Positions 7,063-15,367 of a DNA stretch of 31,486 bases are shown in pieces. The stretch lies in the NCBI GenBank assembly GCA_036518955.1, contig DATDMG010000218.1, positions 1 to 31,486 of the forward strand. Direction: 5' to 3'. The stretch is from DATDMG01 sp036518955. GTDB taxonomy: Bacteria > Actinomycetota > Actinomycetes > Actinomycetales > Kineosporiaceae. Made by a program: the position numbers and the translations under genes. Numbering within the stretch: position 1 is the first letter of the stretch; the number at the start of each line of letters is the position of its first letter. A model generated the notes under the pieces. The model made no database searches. It was not told where the DNA came from and saw nothing but the letters and a program-made list of their open reading frames with translations.

Positions 7063-7923
7063 GTGAGAGACTCGGCCGCCTGCGAGCATCGCTCCGGAGG
7101 GAACTCTCGCGACCGGCGACTGGTGGTGGCTGCGACGACTGGCAACGTGATCACGGAGCCCTGGGCCCCGTCGAGACGCTTCCGGCTGGCCGGGATCGGC
7201 GTCCATGCCTACACGGCGAGCGGGACGGTGCTGGCCTTCCTCGTCGTGGTGGCCGCCCTCGACGGCAACGCCACGCGGGCGCTCTGGCTGGGGCTGGCGG
7301 CGCTGGTCGTGGACGGCAGCGACGGCATGCTGGCCCGAAGACTCCGTGTCAAGGAGACGATCCCGCAGTTCGACGGGGCACGGCTGGACGACATCGTCGA
7401 CTACATCACGTACGTCTTCGCGCCGGTCATCCTGCTCTGGACCGGGGGATTCCTGCCGCGCGGGCAGTGGGGCGAGATGCTGGCGGCCCTCCCCCTGCTG
7501 GCCTCGAGCTACCAGTTCTGCCGGGTGGACGCGAAGACCGAGGACCACTACTTCCTGGGGTTCCCCAGCTACTGGAACGTGATCGCCTTCTACGCCGTGG
7601 TGATGCGGCTCAGCCCGTCCACCCTGGCGACGATCCTCGTGCTGTGCTCGCTGCTGGTGTTCGTCCCGATCAAGTACATCTACCCCTCCCGGGCGCTGAT
7701 CCTGCGCCGCGCGAACCTGCTGCTCGCGGCCGTCTGGCTGGTCAGCTACGCCGCCCTGCTGGTGGAGATGCCGAGCCCGTCGCCGATCCTGCTCGGGGTG
7801 TCCCTCGGCTACGTGGGGTACTACGTGTTGGCCAGCGTCTACCTCACCCTGCGCGGGCGCTCCGGCCGGGGCGCGGCGGGGTCTGCCGAGTACGCCGCCG
7901 CCGTCGCGGACCGGACCGACTGA
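7063..7923 (+). CDS. pcs: Phosphatidylcholine synthase (CDP-alcohol phosphatidyltransferase family)
   Basis: This is an integral membrane enzyme with about eight predicted hydrophobic segments. The signature at residues 84-113 reads DGSDGMLAR, twelve residues, then G-ARL-D-DIV-D (Gly105, Asp109, Asp113). Ordinary CDP-alcohol phosphotransferases have eight residues between AR and G. A twelve-residue gap is what I know of bacterial phosphatidylcholine synthases, which condense CDP-diacylglycerol with choline, releasing CMP. The later YQFCRVDAKTEDHYFLGFPS and WNVIAFY fit that subgroup. The start is uncertain: GTG 7063 is the longest, and GTG 7123 or 7147 (which would begin just before TEPWAPSRRF) are plausible. 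The stop is followed four bases later by the start of a DMT transporter, so the two are likely co-translated. Confidence 0.85.
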   Translation: MRDSAACEHRSGGNSRDRRLVVAATTGNVITEPWAPSRRFRLAGIGVHAYTASGTVLAFLVVVAALDGNATRALWLGLAALVVDGSDGMLARRLRVKETIPQFDGARLDDIVDYITYVFAPVILLWTGGFLPRGQWGEMLAALPLLASSYQFCRVDAKTEDHYFLGFPSYWNVIAFYAVVMRLSPSTLATILVLCSLLVFVPIKYIYPSRALILRRANLLLAAVWLVSYAALLVEMPSPSPILLGVSLGYVGYYVLASVYLTLRGRSGRGAAGSAEYAAAVADRTD

Positions 7924-7927
7924 GCCC

Positions 7928-8788
7928 GTGCTGCTCGGTCTCGCCGCGGCGCTGACGGCTGCCGGTCTCTACGGCGTCGCGGCGGTGCTGCAGGCCAGCG
8001 GCGCCCGGCAGGTCGCTCGCGCCTCCGGCCTGGACCCTCGGGTCCTGGTGCGGATCCTCCGGCAGCCGCCGGCGGCGGCGGCGCTCGTCCTGATGCTGAC
8101 GGGGTTCCTGCTGCACCTGCTGTCCGTCCGGCTGGTGCCGCTGTTCCTGGCGCAGGCCGGGATCGCGGTGAGCCTGGTGGTGACCGCCCTGCTCGCGGTG
8201 TTCCGCTTCGGGGAGCGGCTGAGTCGCACCGAGTGCGTCTCGGTGGGAGCCGTGATCGCCGGGCTGGTTCTGCTGTCGGCGTCGTCGGGGGAGGTCGGGA
8301 ACGGCGATGGCGGCAGCATCCCGTGGGCCCTGTTCGCCGCGATCGTGGTGATCGCCGCCCTCGCCTGGGTGGCCGGCCGCCGGCGGGGTCCGAGCAGCAC
8401 CGCCGCGCTCGGGCTCCTGGCCGGATTCGGCTATGCGATCGTGGGCATCTCCGCGCGGCTCCTGCCGGACTTCCAGCCCCTGCACCTGGTCGCGTCCCCG
8501 GCCACCTGGTCCCTGGGGATCGGCGGTTCGCTGGCGTTCTTCCTGTACTCCCTGGCGCTGCAGCGCGGCGCGGTGACCCTCGCCACCACCCCCATGATCG
8601 TGACCCAGACCGTGACGCCGGCGGCGGTCGGCGTGCTGTTGCTCGGGGACGGCGTGCGGCCCGGCTGGGCGGTCGCCGCGGCCGTCGGCTTCGTCGTCAC
8701 GGTGGCCGCGGCGACCGCCCTGGTCCGCTTCGAGGGAGCGCATCAGGGTGCGTCCCCGGCCGCGGCGCCACACCCCACGAACGGTTGA
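7928..8788 (+). CDS. DMT/EamA-type integral membrane transporter
   Basis: The 286-residue protein is almost entirely hydrophobic, with roughly nine to ten helices. It is built as two similar halves, as in the drug/metabolite transporter superfamily. Segments include LLGLAAALTAAGLYGVAAVL at the N-terminus, a central charged loop (RRRGPSS), and AAVGVLLLGDGVRPGWAVAA near the end, which recalls the second EamA repeat. It lacks the textbook EamA spacing, so it could also be a NIPA-like or uncharacterised DMT branch. The GTG start lies four bases after the pcs stop, implying coupling. A shared role, such as moving choline or a phospholipid-related solute, is a guess from position. Confidence 0.7.
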   Translation: MLLGLAAALTAAGLYGVAAVLQASGARQVARASGLDPRVLVRILRQPPAAAALVLMLTGFLLHLLSVRLVPLFLAQAGIAVSLVVTALLAVFRFGERLSRTECVSVGAVIAGLVLLSASSGEVGNGDGGSIPWALFAAIVVIAALAWVAGRRRGPSSTAALGLLAGFGYAIVGISARLLPDFQPLHLVASPATWSLGIGGSLAFFLYSLALQRGAVTLATTPMIVTQTVTPAAVGVLLLGDGVRPGWAVAAAVGFVVTVAAATALVRFEGAHQGASPAAAPHPTNG

Positions 8789-8892
8789 CGCCCGCTCGGG
8801 AGCTCGGGCGGTCCTGCCCCCGGAGGAGGTTCGGCGGCACCTCGATTCGCTACGTTGGTGATCAAAGAAGGGGGCCAGGAAGGAGACCAGCG

Positions 8893-9042
8893 ATGCGCAC
8901 TCCGTTCGATCGTGGGGCCAGCGTCGTCGAGTTCTGCCTGCTGCTGGCCGCCCTGGCGGCCGGCATCGTGGGCGCCGTCACGGTGGCGGGCGGCGGCGTG
9001 CAGAGCATGCTGAACGCGGCGGTGACGGCGATCGGCGGCTGA
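8893..9042 (+). CDS. Flp-type pilin, small prepilin
   Basis: This 49-residue protein starts at ATG 8893 with AGGAAGGAGACC just upstream. It has a short basic leader, MRTPFDRG. Cleavage by a TadV-like prepilin peptidase would fall after Gly8, leaving ASVVEF with glutamate at +5, the class III/IVb prepilin pattern. A hydrophobic helix follows (CLLLAALAAGIVGAVTV), then a small tail, VQSMLNAAVTAIGG. This matches Flp/Fap pilins in size and layout. No tad or rcp assembly genes are in the window, so the machinery must be elsewhere or the gene is an orphan. It lies between unrelated genes. Confidence 0.8.
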   Translation: MRTPFDRGASVVEFCLLLAALAAGIVGAVTVAGGGVQSMLNAAVTAIGG

Positions 9043-9179
9043 CGTCACGCATCCGGGCACGGCCCCGGCGGGTCGTGGTCAGGCGCGGGGGAGGCGAAGG
9101 CCACACGGACGGTGACGCCGGCGTGGATAGGCTGCCTGAGCGTTTCGGGCCCGGGCGCGGCCGACGTGTGGAGGTCGAT

Positions 9180-10220
9180 GTGAAACTCTCCCTGCTGGCG
9201 TCGTATGCCGATGATCCGGCGGCGCTGGTGCGCGGTCTGCCGAGCCTGGAGGCCGCTGGGCTCGACATGGTGTGGCTCTCCGAGGCCTACAGCTTCGACG
9301 CGGTGAGCGTCGCGGGCGCCGTGGTGCAGGCGACGTCCCGGCTCGAGGTGGGCACCGGCATCCTCAACGTGTACTCCCGGACGCCGGCCCTGTTGGCGAT
9401 GACTGCCGCCACCCTCGACCACCTCAGCGGCGGCAGGTTCACTCTCGGGCTCGGCGCGTCCGGGCCACAGGTGATCGAGGGGTTCCACGGCGTGGAATAC
9501 CTGCACCCGGCTGAGCGCGTGATCGACACCATCCGGATCTGCCGCACGGTCTGGGCCCGGGAACCCCTGGAGTACCAGGGCAAGGCCGTGACGGTGCCGC
9601 TGCCGCCGGACCGGGGAACCGGCCAGGGCAAGGCGCTGAAGCTGGTGAACCACCCGCTACGGGAGCGCATCCCGATCGTGTGGGCGTCGATGCGTCCGCG
9701 CGCGGTCCGAGCCACCGCCGAACTCGCGGACGGCTGGATGCCGATCTTCTACCTGCCGGAGCGGGCCGCCGAGGTGTACGGTCCGGCGCTGGCCGAGGGA
9801 AGCGCTCGGCGGCCCGCCGACCTGGGCCCGCTCGACGTGATCGCGGGTGGCGCCGTCGCCGTCGACGATCCCGCCGCGATCGCCGGCGCCGTCGCCGGGG
9901 CCCGCGCCCAGCTCGCCCTCTACGTCGGCGGGATGGGATCGCGGACCACGAACTTCTACAACGACCTGGTCCGTCGGTACGGGTTCGAGGCGGAGGCCGA
10001 GCGGATCCAGGAGCTCTACCTGGCCGGTCGCAAGCGCGAGGCGGCCGAGGCCGTCCCGGAGGAGCTCGTGCAGGCGACGAACCTGATCGGGTCCAGCGGC
10101 GACGTCCGGGGCAGGATCGAGGCGTACCGGGCTGCCGGCGTCACGACCTTCTGCGCGTCGGGGGTGTCCGGTGACCCGGTGGGGACGCTGGCGACACTGC
10201 GCAAGCTGTTCGACGCCTGA
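9180..10220 (+). CDS. LLM-class, probably F420-dependent, oxidoreductase
   Basis: This is a 346-residue luciferase-like monooxygenase fold protein (TIM barrel). Typical blocks are GLPSLEAAGLDMVWLSEAYS, VGTGILNVYSRTPALLAMTA, LDHLSGGRFTLGLGASGPQV followed by GFHG, and PIVWASMRPRAVRATAELAD followed by GWMPIFY. This set is characteristic of actinobacterial F420-dependent reductases, which move hydride between F420 and an organic substrate; the substrate here is unknown. GTG 9180 is chosen as start because GGAGGT (9170-9175) is correctly spaced and the MKLSLL strand begins there. It is probably monocistronic and is followed by a hairpin shared with the convergent transporter gene. Confidence 0.88.
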   Translation: MKLSLLASYADDPAALVRGLPSLEAAGLDMVWLSEAYSFDAVSVAGAVVQATSRLEVGTGILNVYSRTPALLAMTAATLDHLSGGRFTLGLGASGPQVIEGFHGVEYLHPAERVIDTIRICRTVWAREPLEYQGKAVTVPLPPDRGTGQGKALKLVNHPLRERIPIVWASMRPRAVRATAELADGWMPIFYLPERAAEVYGPALAEGSARRPADLGPLDVIAGGAVAVDDPAAIAGAVAGARAQLALYVGGMGSRTTNFYNDLVRRYGFEAEAERIQELYLAGRKREAAEAVPEELVQATNLIGSSGDVRGRIEAYRAAGVTTFCASGVSGDPVGTLATLRKLFDA

Positions 10221-10239
10221 CGCGATCGGCGGCCGCGAC

Positions 10240-10277
10240 CCGCCCTGCCGGGGTGGCGCTGGTCGACGGCAGGGCGG
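10240..10277. terminator. Bidirectional terminator-like hairpin
   Basis: CCGCCCTGCCG (10240-10250) pairs perfectly with CGGCAGGGCGG (10267-10277) across a 16-base loop. It lies between the ends of the convergent LLM oxidoreductase and acetate-transporter genes and could serve both. Confidence 0.6.
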
Positions 10278-10326
10278 ACCGGCCAAGGGTGGACCAGAGG
10301 CGGACGGTCAGCGCGTGCGGACCGGG

Positions 10327-10938
10327 TCAGATCTTGCCGACCGGCACGACCGGCCTCCGCCAGGTCTCGTTGACGACGCCCGCCGCGGCCGTGTAGAGCG
10401 CGCAGATCGCGGTGAGGATGCCGAGCCAGCCGCCCCACTTCTCCAGCGTCTGGCTCCCGGCGAAGCGGCCCCACGCCAGCAGCAGGAACGTGAGCGTCAG
10501 GACGACGAAGGTGGTCACCAGGGCCGCGTTCGTCCGCAGGCTGGCGATGAGCATTATCGCCGTGAACACGGTCCACGCCAGGAGGAAGTAGCCCAACGCC
10601 TGGTCCACCGCGCCCGTGCTGGTGCCGGTCGCCGGCCTGAAGAACACCGACAGGCCCCAGTAGGTGAGCCAGAATCCGCCGTAGGAGCAGAACGCCGTCG
10701 CGCCGAACGTGTTTCCCTTGCGGAACTCCCAGGCGCCGGCGACGACCTGGACGATGCCGCCGTAGAACAGGGCCAGGCTCAGGACGACGGACTTCGCCCC
10801 CGCGTCGATCAGTCCGGCATTGGCCGCGCTCAGGATGAACGTCGTCAGCGCGAACGCGGACAGTCCCAGCGGGCCGGGGTCGGCGATCGCCGTCGGCGCG
10901 ACGGTTGCGGCCGGGGGCAGATGGGTGGATGTAGCCAT
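10327..10938 (-). CDS. Acetate/succinate transporter, GPR1/FUN34/YaaH (SatP) family
   Basis: The protein has 203 residues and six predicted membrane helices. It starts at ATG 10938 with GGAAGGAG ahead; a short in-frame extension to 10977 is less likely. The family signature at the start of the first helix (usually NPxPLGL) is here DPGPLGLSAFALTTFILS. FYGGIVQVVAGAWEFRKGNT and GATAFCSYGGFWLTYW are the usual second and third conserved blocks. Relatives move acetate or succinate with protons. The gene is transcribed toward the LLM oxidoreductase and divergently from nothing obvious. I see no regulator beside it, and no acetyl-CoA synthetase is adjacent. Confidence 0.92.
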   Translation of the reverse strand: MATSTHLPPAATVAPTAIADPGPLGLSAFALTTFILSAANAGLIDAGAKSVVLSLALFYGGIVQVVAGAWEFRKGNTFGATAFCSYGGFWLTYWGLSVFFRPATGTSTGAVDQALGYFLLAWTVFTAIMLIASLRTNAALVTTFVVLTLTFLLLAWGRFAGSQTLEKWGGWLGILTAICALYTAAAGVVNETWRRPVVPVGKI

Positions 10939-11088
10939 GTCGTGCTCCTTCCGGGACACCCGGAGAGTGATCGTCATTTGAGTGGTATCACGCTGGGAGC
11001 GCGCGGAGTGCGACCGGAGGCCCGCCGAGCGGCGGGCGGTCGCGGTCCGGGGACGAATGGTGCATCAGGGACGTCGGATGGTCGGACC

Positions 11089-11724
11089 TCACCCGCGGGG
11101 GTTGCGCATCGTTGCCAGGATCAGCGACTCGGTGATCGACAGCAGGTCCCACAACGGCGGTCGGATCGTGGGCAGCAGGTGCGCGACGTAGTCGCGGGCG
11201 GCGGCGTCCAGGTCCATCGCGCGAGTGCCCTGCGCCATCAGCTGCGCGAGGGTGGCGGCGACGACGTCCGGCTCGGTCATCTCCACGCGCAACCGCTGGT
11301 ACGACAGCAGCCGCTGGGCGCGGATCAGTGCCTCCGGGGGTTTGGTCGGGTAGTAGCGCACGACGTCGCGCCCGAAGCGGCGCGTGACGACGCGACGGAG
11401 GTCTCCGGACCGGATCAGGCGGTCCGCGACCAGCTCGGCGACGCGGTGACGATGGGTTGAGAGCCAGCCGCGTACCGTCAGCTCCACATCGATCATTTGG
11501 CTGCGGGCCTCGTCGTAGAGTGCCTTGCCGAGACGCTCGTTCGGGGCCCCGTACTCGCCGCGGGCCAGCCGTTCCTCGGAGATCACGATGCTGCCGGCGA
11601 ACACCAGCTCCGCGAGCAGACCTGCGGCGAGCCCGATGCCCCTGGCCACCTCCGGCACCCGCGGCTTGCCCGACCGCAGGTCGTGGGACATCAGAAAGAG
11701 CTCGTCGGCCAGGGCGAGCGACAC
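11089..11724 (-). CDS. GPP34 (GOLPH3-like) phosphoprotein
   Basis: A protein of about 211 residues with the GPP34/Vps74 fold. LALADELFLMSHDLRSGKPR at the start and GLAAGLLAELVFAGSIVI next are the family hallmarks; the C-terminal half is helical. In eukaryotes the family binds phosphatidylinositol-4-phosphate at the Golgi. In actinobacteria it is common but its role is unclear. I choose GTG 11724 because GAGAAGGGA precedes it and the domain starts at once; a GTG at 11799 would add a Pro-rich 25-residue extension. It is a single gene, and a low-GC stretch of about 100 bases upstream (11865-11960) may hold its promoter. Confidence 0.82.
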   Translation of the reverse strand: MSLALADELFLMSHDLRSGKPRVPEVARGIGLAAGLLAELVFAGSIVISEERLARGEYGAPNERLGKALYDEARSQMIDVELTVRGWLSTHRHRVAELVADRLIRSGDLRRVVTRRFGRDVVRYYPTKPPEALIRAQRLLSYQRLRVEMTEPDVVAATLAQLMAQGTRAMDLDAAARDYVAHLLPTIRPPLWDLLSITESLILATMRNPRG

Positions 11725-11986
11725 GACCAATCCCTTCTCGTCGCGGCACGGCGCGCCGACCGGGGGTATCGGCACGGCACCATCGGGACGCCGGGTCACG
11801 TCCGGTCAGGCAGACACGTCCGATCAAGAAGACCATATGGCCCAGCGTGCCGTCGGTGTAGTCGCGGCGACGAGATTCTCCGTCCGGGCAACTTTCTTGG
11901 GCACAAAATGGTTTCCAGGAGTAACGCTTTATACATAGCAACTCTTTGAATTCAGCAACTCCCTGAGTCTGGTGGTGCGATCGCCG

Positions 11987-13429
11987 TCACCCGGAGAGTT
12001 CCGTGGGCCTCTCCGCGCGCGGCCCGTCGGCGGGGGGCAGGAGCACGGTGGCGCAGGTGCGGCCCGGCATCGAGCTGAGCAGGAGCCGGCCGCCGTCCGC
12101 GACGACGAGCGAGCGGGCCAGGCCCAGCCCGATGCCCGTCCCACCGCGCCGGGTGCCGGCCCGTGCCCGCGGGCCGGCCCGCCGCCCGCCCTGCTCAGGG
12201 GGCAGGCCGGGGACCGGGATCCCGGGTGGGCCGGTGGCCCCGTCGCTGGCTCCGGCCTCCCTGGTGCCCACCCGGGTGAAGCGTGCGTTGACGATGGTCG
12301 ACGCGCCGTCCCGCCCCTCGTCCACGACGTCGATGGCGAGCGCCCCGCTGGCGTCGCGGGCGACCACCTCGACGGTCCCGCCGCCGTGCCGGTAGGCGTT
12401 GTCGACCAGGACGTCGAGCACCTGCCGCACGGTCGCCGCCCGCCCGGTGCCGACCGGTGGGTCCTCGGTGCGGATGACCAGCCGCCGGCCCTCGGCCGCG
12501 AGCAGGCCTTCCCACCGGTGGGGGAGCCCCGCCAAGAGCGCCCCGAGGTCGAGGGCAGCGACGGCGGCGGTCCGGCCCCGGGAGACCGCCAACAAGTCCT
12601 CGACGGTCGCCTCCAGGTCGTGGGCGATCGCCGTCGCCTCGCCCGCCGCCCGCCGGAGCTCGGCCGGGTCGCCGCCCCGGGCCGATTCCAGGCACAGCCG
12701 TAGCGCGGTCAGCGGGGTGCGTAGCTGGTGGGACGCGTGCGAGACGAAGGCGCGTTCCCGCTCCACCAGCTGGCCGAGCCGCTGCGCGGTGGCGTTCATC
12801 GAGCCCGCGACGGCGTCCAGCTCGCCGATCCCGCTCGTGGGCGCACGGCTCGCGAAGTTGCCCTCGCCCAGTTCCTCGGCGGCCACGGTCAGCTCCCGGA
12901 TCGGCTCCGCCAACCGCCACGCCAGCCGCAGCGCCAGGAGCATCGCCATCAGCGCCGCGAAGACCGCCACGCCGCCGACCACGGCGAAGGTGAGCAGCTC
13001 GCGGCGTAACAGCACGTCGCGGTTCGACGCGGCCCGGACGACCGCCACGACCTGCTCGTCGTGCAGCACGGGGATCGTCGAGATCAGCTCCTCGGCGGTG
13101 CCGCCGTCGATCGGGTGCTGCTGGCGGATCGCGTCGCGTACCGGGTCGTCACCGTGCACCGGCCCGTCGCCGGAGATCAGCATCCCCCGGCCGTCGTAGA
13201 CCCCGACGACGATGTCCTCGTCGGCGATGGCCCGGCTCTCGATCACCGGGCGGGCGCCCTTGTGCACGTCGCGCGGCACGGTGACAGCGACCCGGGCGGC
13301 GCTGGTGACGAGCTCGGAGCGCTCCTCGGTCCCCAGGTACTGCCTCTGGACGAAGCCGAGCGGCGCCCCGAGGAGCGTGACCGCGAGCGCCACCGCGGTC
13401 AGCGCCACGACGAGGATGCGCCGCTGCAC
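11987..13429 (-). CDS. Sensor histidine kinase of a two-component system
   Basis: The product has 480 residues. A membrane helix (about 5-25), an extracytoplasmic sensor loop (26-145) and a second helix (147-170) lead into a HAMP segment (170-222, AEPIRELTVAAEELGEGNF). HisKA follows, with FVSHASHQLRTPLTALRL and phospho-acceptor His234. The ATPase has its N box at LDVLVDNAYRHGG (Asn344), G1 at VDEGRDG and G2 at GGTGIGLGL. An unusual Gly/Pro/Arg-rich insert of about 50 residues (roughly 385-428) separates G1 from G2, where the ATP lid normally is short. The gene starts one base after the response-regulator stop, so the pair is co-translated. The signal is unknown. Confidence 0.93.
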   Translation of the reverse strand: MQRRILVVALTAVALAVTLLGAPLGFVQRQYLGTEERSELVTSAARVAVTVPRDVHKGARPVIESRAIADEDIVVGVYDGRGMLISGDGPVHGDDPVRDAIRQQHPIDGGTAEELISTIPVLHDEQVVAVVRAASNRDVLLRRELLTFAVVGGVAVFAALMAMLLALRLAWRLAEPIRELTVAAEELGEGNFASRAPTSGIGELDAVAGSMNATAQRLGQLVERERAFVSHASHQLRTPLTALRLCLESARGGDPAELRRAAGEATAIAHDLEATVEDLLAVSRGRTAAVAALDLGALLAGLPHRWEGLLAAEGRRLVIRTEDPPVGTGRAATVRQVLDVLVDNAYRHGGGTVEVVARDASGALAIDVVDEGRDGASTIVNARFTRVGTREAGASDGATGPPGIPVPGLPPEQGGRRAGPRARAGTRRGGTGIGLGLARSLVVADGGRLLLSSMPGRTCATVLLPPADGPRAERPTELSG

Positions 13430-13430
13430 G

Positions 13431-14150
13431 TCAGGACCGGTCGGCCGGCTCGAGCATGTACCCGACGCCCCGCACGGTCACCACCTGGGGGAGCTGGAGC
13501 GGCCGCCCGGCCTGGACGGCAGCCTGGGCCGCGACCGCGGCCAACCGCTGCCGGAGGGTGGCGATGTGGACGTCGAGGGTCTTGGTGGATCCGAACCAGT
13601 TCTCATCCCAGACGTCGGCCATCAGGGTGTCCCGCGCGACGGCACGGCCGAGGTCCCGGGCGAGGCGCTCGAGCAGCTCGAACTGCTTGGCGCGGAGCGG
13701 GACCTCGACGCCGGCGATCGCGCACCGCCGGGCGCCCGGAGAGATGTCGAGGTCTCCGCTGCGGTAGACGTCGACGTCCAGGGAGTCCGGCAGCCGCCGC
13801 AGGTGGGCCCGCACCCGGGCCTGGAGCACGGTCATCCCGAAGGGCTTGGTGATGTAGTCGTCCGCCCCTGACTCCAACCCGATGATCACGTCCATGTCCT
13901 CGCCGCGCGCGGTGAGCATGACGATGACGACGTCCGGCTGCTCGGCGCGCAGCACTCGGCACACGTCGATCCCGTCGATGTCCGGCAGGCCGAGGTCGAG
14001 CAGCACCAGGTCGAGCGGGCCGTTGCGGGCGACCTCGATCGCCTCCTTGCCGGTGGTGCTCCAGGTCGCCTCGTGCCCGTGGTCGCGCAGCGCCGACACC
14101 ACGAGCGGTCCGATTCGTTGATCGTCCTCGACGAGCATCACCCTGGCCAC
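13431..14150 (-). CDS. OmpR/PhoB-type response regulator
   Basis: The 239-residue protein starts at GTG 14150 (ATG at 14138 is an alternative). The receiver domain shows the acidic pair EDD near the start, phospho-acceptor Asp52 in LVLLDLGLPDIDG, Thr80 in MLTARGEDMD and Lys102 in DDYITKPFGM. The C-terminal winged-helix domain ends with TLDVHIATLRQRL and VVTVRGVGYMLEP, both diagnostic of the OmpR/PhoB group. A slightly long Ala/Gln-rich stretch (AAVAAQAAVQAGRPLQLPQ) sits between them. It is the first gene of a two-gene operon with the sensor kinase. The next gene upstream is a PII protein on the other strand; whether the system controls it is unknown. Confidence 0.93.
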   Translation of the reverse strand: MARVMLVEDDQRIGPLVVSALRDHGHEATWSTTGKEAIEVARNGPLDLVLLDLGLPDIDGIDVCRVLRAEQPDVVIVMLTARGEDMDVIIGLESGADDYITKPFGMTVLQARVRAHLRRLPDSLDVDVYRSGDLDISPGARRCAIAGVEVPLRAKQFELLERLARDLGRAVARDTLMADVWDENWFGSTKTLDVHIATLRQRLAAVAAQAAVQAGRPLQLPQVVTVRGVGYMLEPADRS

Positions 14151-14313
14151 GGGATCCAGCCTAGGACCCGGCGGACTCTCCCTCCGGGCAACCAGGTGCC
14201 ACGACCCGGGCGGCTGCGCTGCGTCACCGCGTCCGGTGCGGTGCGGGGGGCCGCGTCCGGTGCGCGCGCGTCGCCCTCTGTGATCCACCGGCCGGATGTG
14301 GGATGGTGCGCTC

Positions 14314-14652
14314 ATGAAACTGGTCACCGCCGTCATCAAGCCGCACGCCCTGCCTGGCGTCAAGGCGGCCCTGGAGGCTGCCGGGGTGTCCGGGCTGACC
14401 GTCTCGCAGGCGCAGGGGTACGGGCGCCAGCGCGGGCACACCGAGGTCTACCGGGGGGCCGAGTACCGGATCGACTTCGTGCCGAAGGTGCGGGTCGAGG
14501 TGCTGGTCCAGGATCACGATCTCGAGCAGGTGGTGACCGCGGTGACCGGCGCCGCCCGCAGCGGCAAGATCGGCGACGGCAAGGTCTGGATCCTCCCCGT
14601 GGACGACGTCGTCCGTGTGCGCACGGGCGAGCGCGGCCATGACGCGGTGTAA
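14314..14652 (+). CDS. glnK: Nitrogen regulatory protein PII
   Basis: This 112-residue protein matches the canonical PII length and order. MKLVTAVIKPHALPGVKAAL is followed by the T-loop GYGRQRGHTEVYRGAEY, where Tyr51 is the residue uridylylated or adenylylated in other bacteria. Next come DFVPKVRVEVLVQD and the B-loop TGAARSGKIGDGKVW that holds ATP/ADP, then a C-loop ending RVRTGERG. Its trimer senses 2-oxoglutarate and adenylate charge. In most actinobacteria glnK sits between amtB and glnD. Here it is alone, with a two-component system on one side and a metallo-hydrolase on the other. It may be a second paralogue with another partner. The choice of glnK over glnB as name is arbitrary. Confidence 0.92.
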   Translation: MKLVTAVIKPHALPGVKAALEAAGVSGLTVSQAQGYGRQRGHTEVYRGAEYRIDFVPKVRVEVLVQDHDLEQVVTAVTGAARSGKIGDGKVWILPVDDVVRVRTGERGHDAV

Positions 14653-14740
14653 CCAGGCCTGGGTGCCCGGGGGCAGCCGGGCCCGGGGAGCCGGTCCCGG
14701 GAGCAGGGCCGGGAGCGAGGTGGCGCCGGCGGCCGTGCGG

Positions 14741-15367
14741 TCAGTGCCCGCGCGCGATCCACGCCGGTAGGTCACCGGCCTCGGCGCCGACCGTCGTGGA
14801 GTCGCCGTGACCGGTCAGGACCCGGGTCTGCGGGGGAAGGGGCAGCAGCCGGGTCCGGATCGAATCGATGATCTGCGGGAAGCTGCTGAACGATCGCCCG
14901 GTCGCGCCCGGGCCGCCGTGGAACAGGGTGTCCCCGGTGAGGACGGCGTGCAGCGCGGGGACGTGCAGGCACACCGCACCGGGGGAGTGCCCGGGGGTGT
15001 GCAGCACCTGGACCGAGATCCCGGCGATGGTGAGTTCCTCGCCGTCGGCCAAGGGTTGCGGCCTGCGGTCCGGGTGGACGACGTCCCACAGCATCAGGTC
15101 GTGCGGGTGGAGCAGGACGTCGGCGCCCGTCGCCTCCGCCACCTGGCCGGCGGCGTTGATGTGGTCGTTGTGGCCGTGCGTGCAGACGATCGCCCGGACG
15201 GCGCGCCCGCCCACGGCGTCCAGGATCGGCGCCGCCTGGTGCGCCGCGTCCACGACGATCACCTCGCTGTCGTCGCCGACGATCCAGACGTTGTTGTCGA
15301 CGTCGAAGTCCTGCCCGTCGAGGCTGAAGACGCCGCTGGTGACGACGTGGTCGATCCGCGCCGTCAC
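14741..15367 (-). CDS. MBL-fold metallo-hydrolase, partner of mycothiol formaldehyde dehydrogenase
   Basis: The product has 208 residues in the metallo-beta-lactamase fold. The metal motif is CTHGHNDH (HxHxDH). Further ligands are likely His in HTPGHSPGAVCLH, Asp in LTGDTLFHGGPGATGR, and His in LTGHGDSTTVG. The layout equals that of glyoxalase II-like thioester hydrolases. Its GTG start overlaps the mscR stop by GTGA, so it is co-translated. In mycobacteria and other actinomycetes a similar hydrolase follows mscR. The likely role is hydrolysis of S-formylmycothiol or a related mycothiol thioester, completing formaldehyde detoxification; this is inferred from context and is not shown by the sequence. 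Confidence 0.88.
   Translation of the reverse strand: MTARIDHVVTSGVFSLDGQDFDVDNNVWIVGDDSEVIVVDAAHQAAPILDAVGGRAVRAIVCTHGHNDHINAAGQVAEATGADVLLHPHDLMLWDVVHPDRRPQPLADGEELTIAGISVQVLHTPGHSPGAVCLHVPALHAVLTGDTLFHGGPGATGRSFSSFPQIIDSIRTRLLPLPPQTRVLTGHGDSTTVGAEAGDLPAWIARGH

Noticed and set aside
5758..7548. Very long open frame on the minus strand (596 codons)
   Set aside because: It is antisense to the GH26-like gene and pcs, is Arg/Pro/Gly-rich and has no domain; it is open because third-position GC removes stops.
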